A DNA stretch of 64,000 nt from Natronospirillum sp965602035 (lineage in GTDB: Bacteria; Pseudomonadota; Gammaproteobacteria; Pseudomonadales; Natronospirillaceae): NCBI GenBank assembly GCA_965602035.1, contig OZ271919.1, positions 1,364,001 to 1,428,000 of the forward strand, given 5' to 3'. Below the pieces are notes generated by a model that saw nothing but the letters and a program-made list of their open reading frames with translations, had not been told where the DNA came from and searched no databases. How positions within the stretch are numbered: position 1 is the first letter of the stretch; every line of letters begins with the position of its first letter. Positions 32,856-42,026 of this stretch are shown one piece after another. The position numbers and the translations under genes were made by a program.

Positions 32856-35800
32856 TTAACGGAGGTTAATGATGGTCTGGGTCACCGCGTTGGTGGTTTC
32901 AATGGTCTTTGCCGAGGCCTGGTAGTTCCGCTGCGCCACGATCAGGTTCACCAGTTGCTCGGAGAGATCCACATTGGATTCCTCCAGTGAAGACGACCGG
33001 ATGTTCCCCAGCACACCGGTGCCGGCGGTGGACACCGTGACGTCACCGGAGTCAGCCGTAGCCACCCACTCGGTAAAGCCGACAGATTCCAGACCTTCCG
33101 GATTGCGGAAGTTGGCGACGGCAACCTGGCCGAGCAACTGGTCTTCACCATTGGTGTAACGGGCGAAGATGTTGCCTTCGTCGTCTACCTGCACATCACG
33201 GAGCCGGCCGGAGGCGTAGCCATCCTGCTGGAAGTCGTTCCGAGAGAATGAGCCACCGTACTGCGTGGTGTTCCGGAAATTGATCTCGAAATTCGAGGTC
33301 AGGTTCGGCCGGTCGAGCGGCAGGTCACCGCCTTCGGCTTCAGTTTCCGGAGCGTAGGCGCCGGTCGGGTTGCCCTGTTCGTTCTGCGGCAGCCAGTTCG
33401 AGATCAGCCAGTCGCCGGAGGCTTCTTCATCCAGCGTGCCATCGGGGCTGAAGAACATCTTGAAGCTGGCCTGGGTGGGTTCCTGGTTCTCGGGGAACGG
33501 CAGGTTCGGGTCCGGGTCGCCTACGTCCTGGCCATCGATCTGGGTATAGACCGTCCAGCTGTTGAGATCCTGCGGCCGGTCCGGGTCGTCCGGGTCCTTC
33601 ACGAAGAACATCTGCAACTGGTGTGGTGTGCCCAGTGAATCGTAGATCGTCAGCGAAGCGGTCTCGTTGTAGGTATTGGCGTCATTGGCATCGAAGTCAT
33701 TGATGGTGTAGTCCTCAAAGCTGTCGCTGCTCAGGCCGTTGAACAGGCCACTGACGCGCGGTTCGGGGTCGGTCATGGTGACCCCTTCATTGAGGATCAC
33801 TTCCACGGTGCCCCCAACCCGGGCCGTTGTCTCGGCGTTCTCCGTGCCGCCCAGGGTGATGGGCGCCGTGTTCGGTGCACCGATCAGCGTGAGGCGGTCG
33901 GCCGTTCGGCCGGGCTCGATCTGTACCTGAATGTCGGCACCGGAGCGTGAACGCAGGACCAGGTCACCGTTGTCGGAGATTTCGGCGGTCACTCCGCGCA
34001 GCGTGGACTGCTGGTACTGGTTGATCTCGGGGATCATTTCCTCGAAGTCATTGGCTTCGATCAACTGACCGTTGATCATCAGGTTCATGTCTCCGGCGTT
34101 GGAATAGTCTTCGGCACGGAAAGTCAGAGACGTGGTGGCCGAGGCCCTGACGCCAGGCAGATCAGAGAGTTGGTTGGCGATCTGGGCCGCCGACAGCTCC
34201 GCGTCTATAGTGACGTTGCGCGGGTTGCCTTCACCGTCGTCCAGAACGAACGTTTGCTCGGGGTAGCCGTTGGTGACGGCCGGAACGCCTTCTTCCAGGT
34301 ACTCGTTGTTGAAGCGGTCTACCTGGAGCAGCGCCGCAATTTCTGCTTCTTCTATGTCCTCACCGGGCGCCCGGATATCGGTAATGCTGATCTGGGAGGC
34401 TTCTCCGGCCTGGGTGGCTTCAAACTCGAGCTGCTTTTCGCCATCGGCATTGGTCAGCACCTGGGCACGCACGCCGATGAAATCCTCCTCATCGACGGAG
34501 GCCAGTTCCCGATTGATCGCCTGAGCCAGTTGCTCAATGCTGCGAATGTTCTCATCCAGCGAGATTTCCACGGAACCGGAGCGGTTCTCTTCATCCGGCA
34601 GCGGTACCGTCAGGTTGATACGGAACGAGTTCCGCCGATCCACCGGGTCGATCGGAGTGGGCTGAGACTGCACTTCGTGGCCGATGGCCTCGAGTGCGGC
34701 GTCTGTGCCTTCAACGCTGAGGGTGTTCGGGAAGCCGCCCAGTTCGGTGAGGCTGAACTGGATGCGACCGTTAACGGCTTCCGCTTCCACTTTACCGAAC
34801 AGTGCCACGTTCGAACGGATCTGGTTGTTGATCACGTCCACCACGGCTTCGGCGTCTTCGTACTCACCGGCCGGAATGACAATGGTGCCATTGCCGGGGT
34901 TGTCGCCACCGACGGCAATGTCGATTTCGTTGTTGGCGGCGGTGTTCTGCTCACCCAGCACCAGTGTCGGTTCCGGGTTGCTGTTGCTGGTCAGCCCGAG
35001 GTTGTCAGCAGTAATGGTGTCGGTGCTGCCGTTATCGCTCACCACGATGGGGCTGGAATCGTTGTCATCATTGGTGAAGCGCAGGCGGTTGGAGGAATCC
35101 AGGTCCACCGAGAGCTCACCACTGAGCAGCGTGGAGGCATTGATTCGATTGTTGATGGCATCAGCCAGATCGTCGGGTGAGCTGAAACCACCGCCCGGCA
35201 CGTTCACTGAAATACTGTCAGCTACGTTGCCGGATTGCACGATCAGTTCCAGTGTACCTGAGCCATCGCCCTGGCTGCCGGACAGGTTCAGCGAGCCCGT
35301 AAGGGTAGTAGCCGAGCCGAGTTCGAGGTTGTTGAAATCAAGCCCGGTTTCCTCGTTGCCCTGCACCCGAACCGGGGTACCCTGGATGGAGGTCAGATCA
35401 ATGTTGCCGCCGTCGTCAAACAGATTGCTGCCCGCTACCGGGGCGGTCACTGTGGGTGCCAGCGTGCCGGTGTCGTCAAAATCGATACCCAGGGTACTCG
35501 CGATGGTGCCGACATTGTCCGTGACGTTCAGTATGGCGGTGCCATCACTGCCGAACGGGCCGTTGGCTACCAACCGGATGCGCCCGGGGTTGTCCTCACT
35601 TTCTTCCACGCGGATGCGGCCCGCCAGCGTGGCGTTGTTGTCAATGGCACGCTGGAAGCTATTCAGCAACTGGCCAAGGTTATCGACGTCGCCGTCCACC
35701 GGGAATGGTTCAATGGTGACGGTTGTCGCGTCGCCATCATTGATGTTCGGGCCCTGCAGAGAGATGTCGATGGTTTCCGGAGAGCTCGGAGGCAGTTCGC

Positions 35801-37880
35801 TGTAAATGGAGTCCTCCACGGTGCCGCCATTCAGGTTCAGCCGGTCGGCAATCTCGCTGCTGCCCAGATCGCTGATGTTCTGAATGCTGGTGCCGGTGGT
35901 GGACAGGAACTGGAGCTGGCCTTCCTGGTCAGGATCTTCCTGCACCTGCACACGGCCGCCGAGGATCGGATGGTCGTCCAGTGAATCCTGGAAGGCCGTA
36001 ATCAGCGAGCTCAGGCTGCTGAATGTGGCGCCCGTCGGGAACGGCTCAAGCTGCACCGTGGTCGGTGTGCCGTTGTTCACGTTCGGGTCACGGATCTGGA
36101 ACTGAATGGTGTCGCTGGAATCCGGGATATCCTGGAATACGCGCTCGTTGGTGGCGCCGTTGGTGATGTTCAGTTGCGACCCCAGATCGTCGTCATCATC
36201 GGCGATATTCGTGATCTGATAGTCGGCATCTTCATCGGAGCTTATTTCGATACCGCCGTTGGTGGCGCGCACGGTGAACGTACCGGCACCGGCGTAGTTG
36301 GCGTCAATCGCCGCCTGCAGGAAATCGATCAGATTATCCTGGTCGGAATTGTCAAAGGTTTCACCGCCGTAGGTGTCGGACAGATCGACAGATATGGTCT
36401 GAGTACCGGTGCCGTCGATTTCTTCCAGCTCAATATCGATGGTTTCGTCACCCAGTGCAGCCGTCGGGTCGTCAAGCAGCAGGCGCTGGTCGGTTGCAAC
36501 GGTGCCAAAGCCGAGGTCACTGACCACGTCACCGCCGTCTTCATCGATGGAATCAATGGTGGTGCCATCGGTGGTATAAAACTCAAGCTGCCCCGGGTTT
36601 GCGTTTGATTCCCGCACCAGCACGGTGCCGCTCAGTTCGGAGTTGTTGATGGCGCTTTGGATATCGGAAATCAGTTCGTCGAGGTCATCAGTTTCAGAGT
36701 CGATCGGGCCGATAGACTCGGTGGACGTATCGCCATCGCTGTCGGTGATTTCAATTTCAAAGGTGTCCTCGGGATTCTGAATGAACTTGGTCGCCTGTGA
36801 GGTGGTGGCATCCAGGCCAAGGTCTGCCGCCAGCGTGCCGCTACCCTCTGCGACCGATGTTATGGTCGCGCCGTCGTCTGTATAGAGCTCAAGCTGGCCC
36901 GGGTTGGCTGAAGACTCGCGCACAAACAGGGAGCCCTGAAGTGTGGTGTCGTCAATGGCGTCCTGGAATTCATCAATCAGGGTATCCAGGTCGTTAGTGT
37001 AACTGTCCAGCGGGCCAACGGTGACCGCTGCTTCACCATTGATGGCGATATCAATGTCGTCAGCGGTGTTGTTGGCAGTCGTATCGGCCGGGTTGTTGCC
37101 CAGCAGTTCGGTATCAAAAGTGCCGGGGGCGGCCTGGGCTTCGGCCGAATTGATCTGCGGCGTAGTACCCGTGGTGTAGACATAGCTGGTCGGCACAACG
37201 TCGGTACCGGTGTACCGGTCAGCGGTGTTCACCGCGCCCAGCACTGAAGCCGGTGTACCTACCGTCTGCGGCGGCCCGATGGTGGAGAGCAGCGAGGCGG
37301 TGGAGATCGGGGAGCCGGTCTGGACCTGACCAATGGCAAGGCCGTTGGTGCGGGTGAGACTGCCCATTTCCGCCAGGACCTCGGCACCGGCGGGTACGTT
37401 CACGCCGGCATCCACACGTTGTGTGGCTTTCGGGGGTTGAGCCCCCTGTTCAATACGGATGTCACCCTGAACGCCGTCGGCGGTGCCCTGCTCGGTAATG
37501 CCGAAGCCCTGCAGGCGGGCGTTCTGGTTATTCACGAGGTAGCCTTCGTCGCTGACGCCGAATACACCGTTACGGGTAAAGGTGGTGCGGCTGCCTTCGT
37601 ATTCGGTAATGAAGAAGCCGGTGCCATCAATGGCCAGGTCCAGCGCATTGCCGGTCTGGGTGATGTTGCCCTGGGTGAACTTCTGCCCGATATTGGCCAC
37701 GTTCACGCCGGCGCCCGGACGGGTGGAACCCATACCGAGAATGCTCTGGGTGTAGGCATCACCGAATTCCGCCCGGCTCAGTTTGAAGCCGGTGGTGGAG
37801 GCGTTGGCAATGTTGTTACCGGTGACCTTGAGGTCCTGATTGGCTGCATTGACGCCACTTAAGCCTGTGTTAAATGCCAT
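32856..37880 (-). CDS. flgE: Giant flagellar hook protein FlgE (1674 aa)
   Basis: 1674 residues, about four times the usual ~400. The hook protein ends are normal: an N-terminal D0/D1 (1-150: FNTGLSGVNAANQDLKVTGN, NASTTGFKLSRAEFGDAYTQ, LDLAIDGTGFFIT) and a C-terminal FlgE D2/D1/D0 (about 1360-1674: ETASLTIYDSLGTPHQLQMF, FRNPEGLESVGFTEW, ending AKTIETTNAVTQTIINLR). Between about 270 and 1340 lies an acidic insertion of eight or nine divergent ~90-120-residue repeats. The unit is a strand (DIDIAING), LI-x2-FQ-x-AID, an NPGQLELY-type strand and a closing DLGL; repeat starts are near 273, 372, 480, 591, 703, 865, 985 and 1087. They recall the flagellin-hook IN motif. The frame is unbroken. Confidence 0.96.
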   Translation of the reverse strand: MAFNTGLSGVNAANQDLKVTGNNIANASTTGFKLSRAEFGDAYTQSILGMGSTRPGAGVNVANIGQKFTQGNITQTGNALDLAIDGTGFFITEYEGSRTTFTRNGVFGVSDEGYLVNNQNARLQGFGITEQGTADGVQGDIRIEQGAQPPKATQRVDAGVNVPAGAEVLAEMGSLTRTNGLAIGQVQTGSPISTASLLSTIGPPQTVGTPASVLGAVNTADRYTGTDVVPTSYVYTTGTTPQINSAEAQAAPGTFDTELLGNNPADTTANNTADDIDIAINGEAAVTVGPLDSYTNDLDTLIDEFQDAIDDTTLQGSLFVRESSANPGQLELYTDDGATITSVAEGSGTLAADLGLDATTSQATKFIQNPEDTFEIEITDSDGDTSTESIGPIDSETDDLDELISDIQSAINNSELSGTVLVRESNANPGQLEFYTTDGTTIDSIDEDGGDVVSDLGFGTVATDQRLLLDDPTAALGDETIDIELEEIDGTGTQTISVDLSDTYGGETFDNSDQDNLIDFLQAAIDANYAGAGTFTVRATNGGIEISSDEDADYQITNIADDDDDLGSQLNITNGATNERVFQDIPDSSDTIQFQIRDPNVNNGTPTTVQLEPFPTGATFSSLSSLITAFQDSLDDHPILGGRVQVQEDPDQEGQLQFLSTTGTSIQNISDLGSSEIADRLNLNGGTVEDSIYSELPPSSPETIDISLQGPNINDGDATTVTIEPFPVDGDVDNLGQLLNSFQRAIDNNATLAGRIRVEESEDNPGRIRLVANGPFGSDGTAILNVTDNVGTIASTLGIDFDDTGTLAPTVTAPVAGSNLFDDGGNIDLTSIQGTPVRVQGNEETGLDFNNLELGSATTLTGSLNLSGSQGDGSGTLELIVQSGNVADSISVNVPGGGFSSPDDLADAINNRINASTLLSGELSVDLDSSNRLRFTNDDNDSSPIVVSDNGSTDTITADNLGLTSNSNPEPTLVLGEQNTAANNEIDIAVGGDNPGNGTIVIPAGEYEDAEAVVDVINNQIRSNVALFGKVEAEAVNGRIQFSLTELGGFPNTLSVEGTDAALEAIGHEVQSQPTPIDPVDRRNSFRINLTVPLPDEENRSGSVEISLDENIRSIEQLAQAINRELASVDEEDFIGVRAQVLTNADGEKQLEFEATQAGEASQISITDIRAPGEDIEEAEIAALLQVDRFNNEYLEEGVPAVTNGYPEQTFVLDDGEGNPRNVTIDAELSAAQIANQLSDLPGVRASATTSLTFRAEDYSNAGDMNLMINGQLIEANDFEEMIPEINQYQQSTLRGVTAEISDNGDLVLRSRSGADIQVQIEPGRTADRLTLIGAPNTAPITLGGTENAETTARVGGTVEVILNEGVTMTDPEPRVSGLFNGLSSDSFEDYTINDFDANDANTYNETASLTIYDSLGTPHQLQMFFVKDPDDPDRPQDLNSWTVYTQIDGQDVGDPDPNLPFPENQEPTQASFKMFFSPDGTLDEEASGDWLISNWLPQNEQGNPTGAYAPETEAEGGDLPLDRPNLTSNFEINFRNTTQYGGSFSRNDFQQDGYASGRLRDVQVDDEGNIFARYTNGEDQLLGQVAVANFRNPEGLESVGFTEWVATADSGDVTVSTAGTGVLGNIRSSSLEESNVDLSEQLVNLIVAQRNYQASAKTIETTNAVTQTIINLR

Positions 37881-37951
37881 GGTGCTGTCCTCACTTCTCC
37901 ATTCGATCGCGGTGCCCCGTTGTGGTCACCGCCGATTCGCCAGTCATTCGT

Positions 37952-38704
37952 TCAGAATACTTCGTTGATCTTTTTCACCTGGTCGAGCGTCGCGGTGTTG
38001 CCGTTGTCCAGGTTCAGTTGAACCCGGTTGTCGTCGAGTATCGCCACGCTCTCTACGCGGGAGCTCATGGCCAGATCCATCGCCGTGGTTTCACCACCGA
38101 TTGTGCCGGTCACCTGGAAGCGGTAATTGCCTTCCTCATGCGGCACAATGTTGCCGTCTTCATCCACCGGTCGGTCGGAATGGTCCAGCTCAACCATCTT
38201 GCCGTTCACTTCAAGGTCGAGGCCGTTCCATTTGAAGCTCATTTCGCCGTTCGGCTGGTAGCCCAGCGGCACGGATTCCACGGTCTGGCCGAGTTCGTTT
38301 TCGATCTGCAGCATCAGGTTGTCAGCACCGGGCTCAATGGTGGCGCTGCCGTATGCCAGCTCGCCATAGCGCAGGTTGCTCTGGCTTTCACCACCCACCG
38401 ATACAGCACCACCCACCAGGCTGGATGCCTGAAGGGCCTGGCTGGAGCGCAGTGAGGCTGACAGGTCTTCAAAGCCGGAGGACATGTTGTCGATGCCTTC
38501 CACCGTGGAGAACTGCGCCAACTGGGCGATGAACTCGCCGTTCTTCTTGGGCTCCAGCGGGTTCTGGTTATTCATCTGGGCGATCATCAGCTCAAGGAAC
38601 TGATCCTTGCCCAGATCCTGCGGGTTCTTGTCTTTCTCCGGCTGCTTCTTGTCGATCCTGTACTGATCGAGTGCGCCTCCGGTGACTCCGTCTATGCCGG
38701 CCAT
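37952..38704 (-). CDS. flgD: Flagellar hook capping protein FlgD
   Basis: 250 residues. N-terminal signature LGKDQFLELMIAQMNNQNPL and FIAQLAQFSTVEGI, then the FlgD tudor/Ig-like domains with QPNGEMSFKWNGLD and EEGNYRFQVTGT. It caps the growing hook so that FlgE subunits polymerise. Placed 71 bp upstream of flgE. Its cap must handle an unusually large FlgE, though its own length is ordinary. Confidence 0.96.
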   Translation of the reverse strand: MAGIDGVTGGALDQYRIDKKQPEKDKNPQDLGKDQFLELMIAQMNNQNPLEPKKNGEFIAQLAQFSTVEGIDNMSSGFEDLSASLRSSQALQASSLVGGAVSVGGESQSNLRYGELAYGSATIEPGADNLMLQIENELGQTVESVPLGYQPNGEMSFKWNGLDLEVNGKMVELDHSDRPVDEDGNIVPHEEGNYRFQVTGTIGGETTAMDLAMSSRVESVAILDDNRVQLNLDNGNTATLDQVKKINEVF

Positions 38705-38729
38705 AACCGTTTACCTTTTCATCTGCTGT

Positions 38730-38862
38730 TGGCTGTGAGCTTGCTCACGCAGTGTCGGGTTGCTCCTACATGCGCGTCCAAGACCCCGTGTAACGGGACG
38801 CAGCCTACAAACATTGCTCTTACTGTCATGCGCGTCTGAAGACGCAGCCTACAAACTATCTA
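38730..38862. repeat. REP-like repeat family E between flgC and flgD
   Basis: Units TGGCTGTGAGCTTGCTCACG, ATGCGCGTCCAAGAC...GACGCAGCCTAC and ATGCGCGTCTGAAGACGCAG, matching the copies at 30886-31045. It splits the flgBC and flgDE halves of the operon. Confidence 0.75.
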
Positions 38863-38878
38863 CAAGATTCGTGCCTGA

Positions 38879-39322
38879 TTACCCGCGGCCCAGTTGCAGC
38901 GTCTGCTGCATCAGGGTCTTGGTGGTGTTGAAGACTTCGGTGTTCATCTCGAATGACCGGGAGGCCGAGATCATGTCGGCCATTTCTTCCACCACGTTCA
39001 CGTTCGGATAGAACACGTACCCTTCTTCGTTCGCCATCGGGTGCGTGGGTTCGTAGCGAATGTCGAGCGGGTCGTCTTTTTCCACGATGGCGCGGACATT
39101 GACGCCCGAGCCGGCGTCCGTGACCGTGCGCATGTTTTCGCTGTCCGGATCCCATACACGCTTCTGGATTTCCTGAAACACTGGCTTGCGGGCGCGGTAG
39201 GTTTCCTCAATGCTGGAGCTCACACTCTCGGCATTGGCCAGGTTACTGGCGGTGGTGTTGAGGCGGACCGACTGGGCGTTCATGCCAGAGCCGGCAATAT
39301 TGAAAATGCTACTGAATGACAT
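38879..39322 (-). CDS. flgC: Flagellar proximal rod protein FlgC
   Basis: 147 residues: SIFNIAGSGMNAQSVRLNTT, ASNLANAESVSSSIEETYRA and the C-terminal VNVVEEMADMISASRSFEMN. It starts 2 bp after flgB. The length is slightly above that of E. coli FlgC. Confidence 0.97.
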   Translation of the reverse strand: MSFSSIFNIAGSGMNAQSVRLNTTASNLANAESVSSSIEETYRARKPVFQEIQKRVWDPDSENMRTVTDAGSGVNVRAIVEKDDPLDIRYEPTHPMANEEGYVFYPNVNVVEEMADMISASRSFEMNTEVFNTTKTLMQQTLQLGRG

Positions 39323-39324
39323 GA

Positions 39325-39723
39325 TTACTGCCCCTTGATCGCGTCTTTGAGACCGGTAAACCGGCTGTTCAGGAAAGTGAAGCTCGCCCGGTAATCCATG
39401 GCGTTCTCGGTGAACTGGCTGTTTTCGTAGTGGGGATCCACCGTGTTGCCGTCAATCGATGGCTGATGGGGTACCCGGTAGTCCAGTTGGTATTCGCTCT
39501 CGGCCCGGCCCGGGATATGGCGATCGTTAGTGCGGTTCACATCCAGGCTACGGCGCGCTTCCAGTTCCCCGCGGAGCACCGCGTTGAAATCGAAATCGCG
39601 GGCCTTGAACCCCGGGGTATCGGCGTTGGCCAGGTTGTTGGCCAGCACTTCCGAGCGAGCTGCCCGGGTCGTGAGCGCCTTGGGGTGAATGCCGAGTGAG
39701 TTTTCGAAGCCCAGAGCTGACAT
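39325..39723 (-). CDS. flgB: Flagellar proximal rod protein FlgB
   Basis: 132 residues with FlgB signatures LTTRAARSEVLANNLANADT, PGFKARDFDFNAVL and a C-terminal helix (FTENAMDYRASFTFLNSRFT). First gene of the flgBCDE operon; ribosome site GGAGA six bases before ATG; a sigma-54-type promoter sits 45 bp upstream. Confidence 0.97.
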   Translation of the reverse strand: MSALGFENSLGIHPKALTTRAARSEVLANNLANADTPGFKARDFDFNAVLRGELEARRSLDVNRTNDRHIPGRAESEYQLDYRVPHQPSIDGNTVDPHYENSQFTENAMDYRASFTFLNSRFTGLKDAIKGQ

Positions 39724-39767
39724 TGTGTTCTCCGTACCTTGCCGGTTTTGTCGTACTGGGGAGAACT

Positions 39768-39784
39768 ATTCAAAAGGTGTGCCA
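39768..39784 (-). promoter_or_regulatory. Sigma-54 promoter of flgB
   Basis: Minus-strand TGGCACACCTTTTGAAT: the -24 element TGGCAC is perfect; the -12 element reads TTGAA in place of TTGCA, so it may be a moderate promoter. Spacing to flgB (45 bp) is normal for a class II flagellar operon. Confidence 0.65.
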
Positions 39785-39789
39785 GGACG

Positions 39790-40041
39790 AAACTCACCCG
39801 CTTTGCGGGTTCGCAGATCACTCGCTTCGCTCGTTGACGGTTGACAGACCGTTCGCTTCGCTCACTCACCGACCGCACGCTCCGCGTGCTGACAGTTGGC
39901 CAACGGCTACCGCCACGCCACGGGCCCAACTGTCAGCGAACGCAGTGAGCGGTCTGTCGACTTTCAGGCCGCGTAGCGGCCGGTCTGTGAACGAACGAAG
40001 TGAGTGGTCTTCCGGCGCCAAAGCGCCGGGGCGGCAAGCCG
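39790..40041. repeat. Hairpin-rich spacer between flgB and cheR
   Basis: The 318-bp gap after cheR holds many short palindromic modules (CGCTTCGCTCG, CGCACGCTCCGCGTGC, GGCCGCGTAGCGGCC, GGCGCCAAAGCGCC) alternating with ACTGTCAGC/GACAGACCG words. No gene is seen. The last palindrome next to the cheR stop may serve as a terminator. Confidence 0.6.
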
Positions 40042-40863
40042 TTACCGCTTGCGGTAAATAATGCCGGGGCGGCAGTGGATCATTTCGTAGTAGTCGTTGA
40101 GGCCGTTGACGGCTTCGGAGGCGCCGACGATGAGGTAGCCGCCCGGCACGAGGGTCTGGTGGATTTTCTTGAGGATCTGTTGTTTGAGGTCGCCGGTGAA
40201 GTAGATGAGGACGTTCCGGCAGAAGACGATCTGGAACTGACCGAGCAGTGAGTAACTGTCTTTCAGATTGAGCGGTTTGAATTCCACGCGCTGGGCGATG
40301 TGTTTTTTGACGCGCCAGCGGCCGTCGCTGGTCTGGTCGAAATACTGCTTGAGTTGCTGGGTTTCCAGCCCCCTTCCCAGGGCCAGCATGGCGTATTCAC
40401 CGGCTCGGGCGTCACTCAGCGCGCGACTGGAGATGTCGGTGGCCACAATGCGCTCGTTCTGAATGGCGCCGGGCCGCTTCTGTTTGTACTGATCGATGAT
40501 CATGGAGATCGAGTAGGGTTCCTGCCCGGTGGAACAGGCGGCGGACCAGATTCGCAGGGGCTGCCGGGCACGGCTTTCGGCAAATTCCGGCAACAGGCGA
40601 TCGCGCAGTATTTCAAACGGATGCGAGTCACGAAACCAGAGGGTTTCGTTGGTGGTCATGGCATCGATGATCTGGGCTTTGAGCTGACCGCGGGCGTCGC
40701 GCTCTACCCGGGAGAGCAGTTCGCTGAGGTCCTTGACGCCGGTATCGCGCATGATATTACGCAGGCGGCTCGATACCAGGTATTCCTTGTTCGGGCCGAG
40801 AGCGATGCCGGAGTGTCTTTCCAGAAACTGGCTGAACGCTTCGTAGCCCTTAGTCGATGACAT
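40042..40863 (-). CDS. cheR: Chemotaxis protein methyltransferase CheR
   Basis: 273 residues from ATG 40863 (MSSTKGYEAFSQFLERHSGI). N-terminal CheR domain then the SAM-binding domain with RIWSAACSTGQEPYSISMII, VATDISSRALSDARAGEY, NLKDSY, FQIVFCRNVLIYF and GGYLIVGASEAV. It methylates chemoreceptor glutamates. CheV then CheR beside flgB is the arrangement typical of pseudomonads and relatives. Confidence 0.96.
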   Translation of the reverse strand: MSSTKGYEAFSQFLERHSGIALGPNKEYLVSSRLRNIMRDTGVKDLSELLSRVERDARGQLKAQIIDAMTTNETLWFRDSHPFEILRDRLLPEFAESRARQPLRIWSAACSTGQEPYSISMIIDQYKQKRPGAIQNERIVATDISSRALSDARAGEYAMLALGRGLETQQLKQYFDQTSDGRWRVKKHIAQRVEFKPLNLKDSYSLLGQFQIVFCRNVLIYFTGDLKQQILKKIHQTLVPGGYLIVGASEAVNGLNDYYEMIHCRPGIIYRKR

Positions 40864-40978
40864 ACTCTGTGTCGAGCTCCCTTTATCTGTCCGTACAGGG
40901 CCCACGGCCGGTGGCACCCGACAGCGATCGCCGGTTAGCACCGACTATGCCAGCCAATGAAGGGTACAACACCGCGGC

Positions 40979-41929
40979 TTACTCTTCCAATGCCGGCACT
41001 GTGCCGCCGCGGGCGAGAATCTGGTTGATCACCTTTTCCGCCAGTTCATCCGGATGGAATTTGGACTGGAAATCGTTTGCCCCGACCTTCTGGACCATCG
41101 CCTTGTTGAACACCCCGCTGAGCGATGTATGCAGAATGATGTGCAGCTCTTTCATATCGCTGTTGTCACGGATGCGCGACGTCAGTGTGTAGCCGTCCAT
41201 TTCCGGCATTTCAATGTCGGAAATCAACATGGCGTATTCGTCGGTCGGTTTCGTGCCGTTGGCCAGCAGTTCGCTCAGGTGGTCCCAGGCCTGTTTGCCG
41301 TCTTCCAGGACGACGGTCTCCACCCCGATCTGTTCCACACAGCGCTGAACCTGCTTGCGGGCGATGCGCGAGTCATCGACGATCAGTACCTTGTGGTTCA
41401 TGGCCGCCGAGCGGGCTTCATCGGATATCACGCCCTCGCCCACGGTTTCATCGATCGGCGAAACCTCGGACAGAATCTTTTCCACGTCGATGATTTCGAT
41501 CAACTCGTCGTCCAGCCGCGTGACCGCGGTGAGATAATGGCTGTGCCCAGAGCCTTTCGGCGGAGGCATGATGTCTTCCCAGTTCATATTGACAATGCGG
41601 TCCACTGAATCGACCAGAAAGCCCTGGGTGCGACCGTTGTATTCGGTCACGATGACAAAGGCGTCCTTGATGTTTTCAGCCGGCGTGCGGCCGATGGCCA
41701 GGCCGAGGTCGAGAATCGGGGTGGTACCGCCACGGATGTGAGAGACACCCCGAACCACGGGTTTGCTCTTGGGCATGCTGGTCAGGCGCGGGCAGGGCAG
41801 CACTTCCTTCACTTTGAAGACGTTGATGCCGTAGAGCTGCTTGCCTTTGAGACGGAACAGCAGCATTTCCAGACGGTTCTGTCCGACCAGGTTGGTGCGC
41901 TGGTCGATGTTGTGCATCAATCCTGCCAT
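40979..41929 (-). CDS. cheV: Chemotaxis coupling protein CheV (CheW-REC)
   Basis: 316 residues. CheW-like domain (about 15-165: LLFRLKGKQLYGINVFKVKE, VRGVSHIRGGTTPILDL) then a receiver domain (about 180-310: HKVLIVDDSRIARKQVQRCV, ISDIEMPEMDGY with the phospho-acceptor Asp). It couples receptors to CheA and may buffer phosphate. A ribosome site AGGAGA precedes the ATG; the promoter region is shared divergently with flgA. Confidence 0.96.
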   Translation of the reverse strand: MAGLMHNIDQRTNLVGQNRLEMLLFRLKGKQLYGINVFKVKEVLPCPRLTSMPKSKPVVRGVSHIRGGTTPILDLGLAIGRTPAENIKDAFVIVTEYNGRTQGFLVDSVDRIVNMNWEDIMPPPKGSGHSHYLTAVTRLDDELIEIIDVEKILSEVSPIDETVGEGVISDEARSAAMNHKVLIVDDSRIARKQVQRCVEQIGVETVVLEDGKQAWDHLSELLANGTKPTDEYAMLISDIEMPEMDGYTLTSRIRDNSDMKELHIILHTSLSGVFNKAMVQKVGANDFQSKFHPDELAEKVINQILARGGTVPALEE

Positions 41930-41965
41930 GAATTCTCACTCTCCTGACGAGCCATACAGTCAAAC

Positions 41966-41981
41966 TGGCACACCCGTTGCT
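41966..41981 (+). promoter_or_regulatory. Sigma-54 promoter of flgA
   Basis: TGGCACACCCGTTGCT is an excellent match to TGGCAC-N5-TTGCW, 45 bp upstream of the flgA ATG, in the cheV-flgA divergent spacer. Confidence 0.82.
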
Positions 41982-42026
41982 GTGTTACCCGATAAACGCC
42001 GACACAGTGACGATATTCTGGCACCT

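Noticed and set aside
34170..35805. Long plus-strand open frames (336 and 373 codons) opposite flgE
   Set aside because: They are antisense shadows of the flgE repeat array, with no ribosome sites or recognisable domains; flgE is certain in the other strand.
38862..38880. Weak sigma-54-like site (AGGCACG-N4-TTGTA) before flgD on the minus strand
   Set aside because: Both the -24 T and the essential -12 C are missing; flgD can be read from the flgB promoter.
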